Assembly (NCBI GenBank): GCA_025454125.1
Contig: JALOPA010000295.1
Coordinates: 1-8,401, forward strand
Length of the DNA: 8,401 nt
Direction of reading: 5' to 3'
DNA from: Thermodesulfobacteriota bacterium
GTDB taxonomy: Bacteria > Desulfobacterota > DSM-4660 > Desulfatiglandales > HGW-15
In this document: one piece after another, positions 7,029 to 8,401 of the stretch
How the letters are laid out: every line of letters starts with the position of its first letter
Position numbering within the stretch: position 1 is the stretch's first letter
Translations under genes and position numbers: made by a program
Notes under the pieces: model-generated
The model's database searches: none
Told to the model about the DNA's origin: nothing
The model's input: the letters and a program-made list of their open reading frames with translations, nothing else

Positions 7029-7095
7029 ACAACGCTTGTTTTTCGTTGTTCACGGTGTAGAGCGGCCGTGATTCGGCAGCACCGCACCGTGAACA
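7029..7095 (-). repeat. Nested inverted repeats at the 3' end of the outer-membrane factor gene
   Basis: A perfect 11-base inverted repeat (tgttcacggtg at 7047-7057, caccgtgaaca at 7085-7095) encloses 27 bases that hold a further small stem (gccg 7065-7068 with cggc 7074-7077). It covers the last codons and stop of the outer-membrane factor gene. Just downstream in the message a second stem (acaacg 7029-7034 with cgttgt 7044-7049) shares three bases with the first, so the two compete in part. No U-run follows on the transcribed strand, so this is not an ordinary intrinsic terminator. It may affect RNA stability, processing or the ratio of the cistrons; that is inference. Confidence 0.5.
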
Positions 7096-8401
7096 GTACA
7101 AGGAATTTCCTGGCCCAGAAGCCACTCCAGTTCGGCAAACCTCTGGGCTTGATCCGCCAGCGCCCGGACGTAGGAGAGTTCGAACTCAAGAAGAGTCTTC
7201 TCCGCGTCGATGAGATCGAGTGAACTTCTGGACCCAGCTTGGAAAGCCTCTAACGTGACATTCAGGGCCTGCTCCGCATTGGGAATGAGAGTGTTCTGAT
7301 AAAGATCGATTTTTCTCTGGGCGTCTCTGTACTTGTAGAGCGCCAGCTCCGCGTCCGAAACGAGGGTGCGCTTCAGGGATTCGGCTCCTTTCGACGTAGA
7401 GAGCAGCTTGGCTTCTCCTTCACGGACAGAGGCGTTTCGCTTTTCCCACCAAAAAGGAATGTTCACCGTCACGGAAGCGATGACGGCGTCTTTGCCGCTG
7501 TCCGGTGTATTGGGCATGAGCGCCTGGCCGGTGATGATGTCCTGGATGCCGAAGGTGAAATCCGGATAATAGTCTTTCTTGGCGAGCTCAATACCCGCTT
7601 TCTCCCGCGCCTCCAGGTGTTCATACCTCTTGAGCTGGGGATTGTTTTCAGGAAGCTGTTTCACGAGTTCTTCGTCCGTGATGCTGATGAGCATCACAGG
7701 AACACTTGAGGGCCAGGGGAGGGTGGCGTCCGGCGGCAGATTCATGAAGGAGGCCAGTTTCGCCACAATCGGCTTTCGAAGATCTTCAAGGCTTTTGAGA
7801 CGGTCCTCCAGCCTGCCGAGCTGAACCTGAGTTTTGAGAACATCAGAATAGGGGGTAGCCCCTGCAGAGTAACGGGCTCGGGCAACGCTTTCAAGGTACT
7901 TCAAGAGCGCGACGTCCTCTCTAGTGATCTGAATGGCTTGGGCCAGAAAGGCGTATTCGTAAAAGGAGTTTTTGACATCATAGAAAATCTTCAGCTTGAG
8001 GGCATCGTACTGCGCCTTGAGCGCATTCGCCTCCTCAGCGGCGATGTCCCCTTTGAGATCCAGAACGCCGAACCACGGAAAGGTCTGGAAAAGAGCGACA
8101 CTCGCATTCTGCGGACCCACCCTTGTTTCAACATTCTGAATGTAATAGGCAAAAGTAAAACGGGGATCAGGTAGGGATTTCACCTGAGGGATTTTTTCCA
8201 ATGCGGCCTTCCATCGATAAAATGCAGACTCCAGTTCAGGGTTGTTCAAGGCTGCTTTGGCGAGGTAATCGGAAAGGGTGTTCAGGGCGTCGCGGTCCTT
8301 CTCAGACAAGTTCTGGATTTGACGCTCTCCGGATTCCTCCGTGGGCGGTGCAGTGCGATCGGTCTCCAACGCCCCGACAACATCAGGACATAGGACTCCC
8401 C
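7050..8401 (-). CDS. CusC/TolC-type outer-membrane factor, 5' end beyond the window
   Basis: Outer-membrane channel of a tripartite metal efflux system, expected to form a trimeric barrel and periplasmic tunnel that docks on the RND pump and its adaptor. Numbering from the TTG at 8369, 439 residues are visible and show the two tandem OEP repeats of the family: about residues 28-215 (NNPELESAF, then RYSAGATPYSDVLKTQ) and 232-420 (ENNPQLKRYE, then FQAGSRSSLDLIDAEKTLLE). Long alpha-helical, glutamine- and alanine-rich stretches alternate with beta segments such as DPRFTFAYYI and YYPDFTFGI, as in TolC. The same frame stays open upstream of the TTG to the window edge with no ATG and no convincing ribosome-binding site, and no signal peptide is visible, so the real start and export signal probably lie outside. 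First visible gene of the operon, 50 bases before the YHS gene. Family assignment is firm; copper/silver specificity is inferred from neighbours. Confidence 0.93.
   Translation of the reverse strand, partial: GVLCPDVVGALETDRTAPPTEESGERQIQNLSEKDRDALNTLSDYLAKAALNNPELESAFYRWKAALEKIPQVKSLPDPRFTFAYYIQNVETRVGPQNASVALFQTFPWFGVLDLKGDIAAEEANALKAQYDALKLKIFYDVKNSFYEYAFLAQAIQITREDVALLKYLESVARARYSAGATPYSDVLKTQVQLGRLEDRLKSLEDLRKPIVAKLASFMNLPPDATLPWPSSVPVMLISITDEELVKQLPENNPQLKRYEHLEAREKAGIELAKKDYYPDFTFGIQDIITGQALMPNTPDSGKDAVIASVTVNIPFWWEKRNASVREGEAKLLSTSKGAESLKRTLVSDAELALYKYRDAQRKIDLYQNTLIPNAEQALNVTLEAFQAGSRSSLDLIDAEKTLLEFELSYVRALADQAQRFAELEWLLGQEIPCTVHGAVLPNHGRSTP

Noticed and set aside
8367..8369. TTG at 8369 as the start of the outer-membrane factor
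   Set aside because: The frame remains open to the window edge, the TTG has no good ribosome-binding site, and starting there would leave the protein without a signal peptide.
1..8401. CRISPR arrays, tRNA or rRNA genes
   Set aside because: No regularly spaced direct repeats and no cloverleaf-like or rRNA-like sequence could be found by eye.

Overview
The window holds the downstream part of a heavy-metal resistance operon, read entirely on the minus strand, followed by about 600 bases of AT-rich sequence with no clear gene. In transcription order the genes are an outer-membrane factor of the TolC/CusC type (7050-8401, its 5' end beyond the window), a small exported YHS-domain protein (6718-6999), a CusB-type membrane fusion protein (4483-6672) and a CusA-type RND pump (621-4442, with an out-of-frame 5' end reaching 4486). 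The genes are packed tightly: gaps of about 50 and 45 bases, then an ATGA stop/start overlap between cusB and cusA. One polycistronic message is likely, with its promoter upstream of (numerically above) the window.

Together the products make a tripartite CusCBA-like efflux system that moves a soft metal, most likely Cu(I) or Ag(I), from the periplasm or inner membrane out of the cell. The assignment rests on the HME4-like TM4 signature of the pump (AIGTMVDMGIVICEN), three methionines placed like the E. coli CusA metal triad, a Cys/Met/His metal-binding domain at the adaptor N-terminus, and the YHS protein with a CPVxG...FCCxxC motif. A Gram-negative, didermic bacterium is certain from the outer-membrane component. 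The gene style (long CusA subfamily, HMBD plus DUF3347 adaptor, YHS partner) resembles environmental Deltaproteobacteria-type genomes, but this is an impression, not a proof.

The most notable point is at the start of cusA. The expected ATG, with a good ribosome-binding site and overlapping the cusB stop, opens a frame that ends after 23 codons. The long pump frame lies in the -1 frame, and the two can be joined at an AAAAAC run. The short frame also ends in a second ATGA overlap with an in-frame Met of the pump, so sequencing error, genuine mutation with reinitiation, and programmed frameshifting are all possible. Other points are an extra block of predicted membrane helices and a charged periplasmic insert in the pump, a duplicated C-terminal domain in the adaptor, and a strong inverted repeat at the 3' end of the outer-membrane factor gene.

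Positions 1-620 (beyond the 3' end of cusA) are visibly richer in A+T than the operon. They contain a terminator-like hairpin (546-580) and a few short, unrecognised open frames, none of them convincing.
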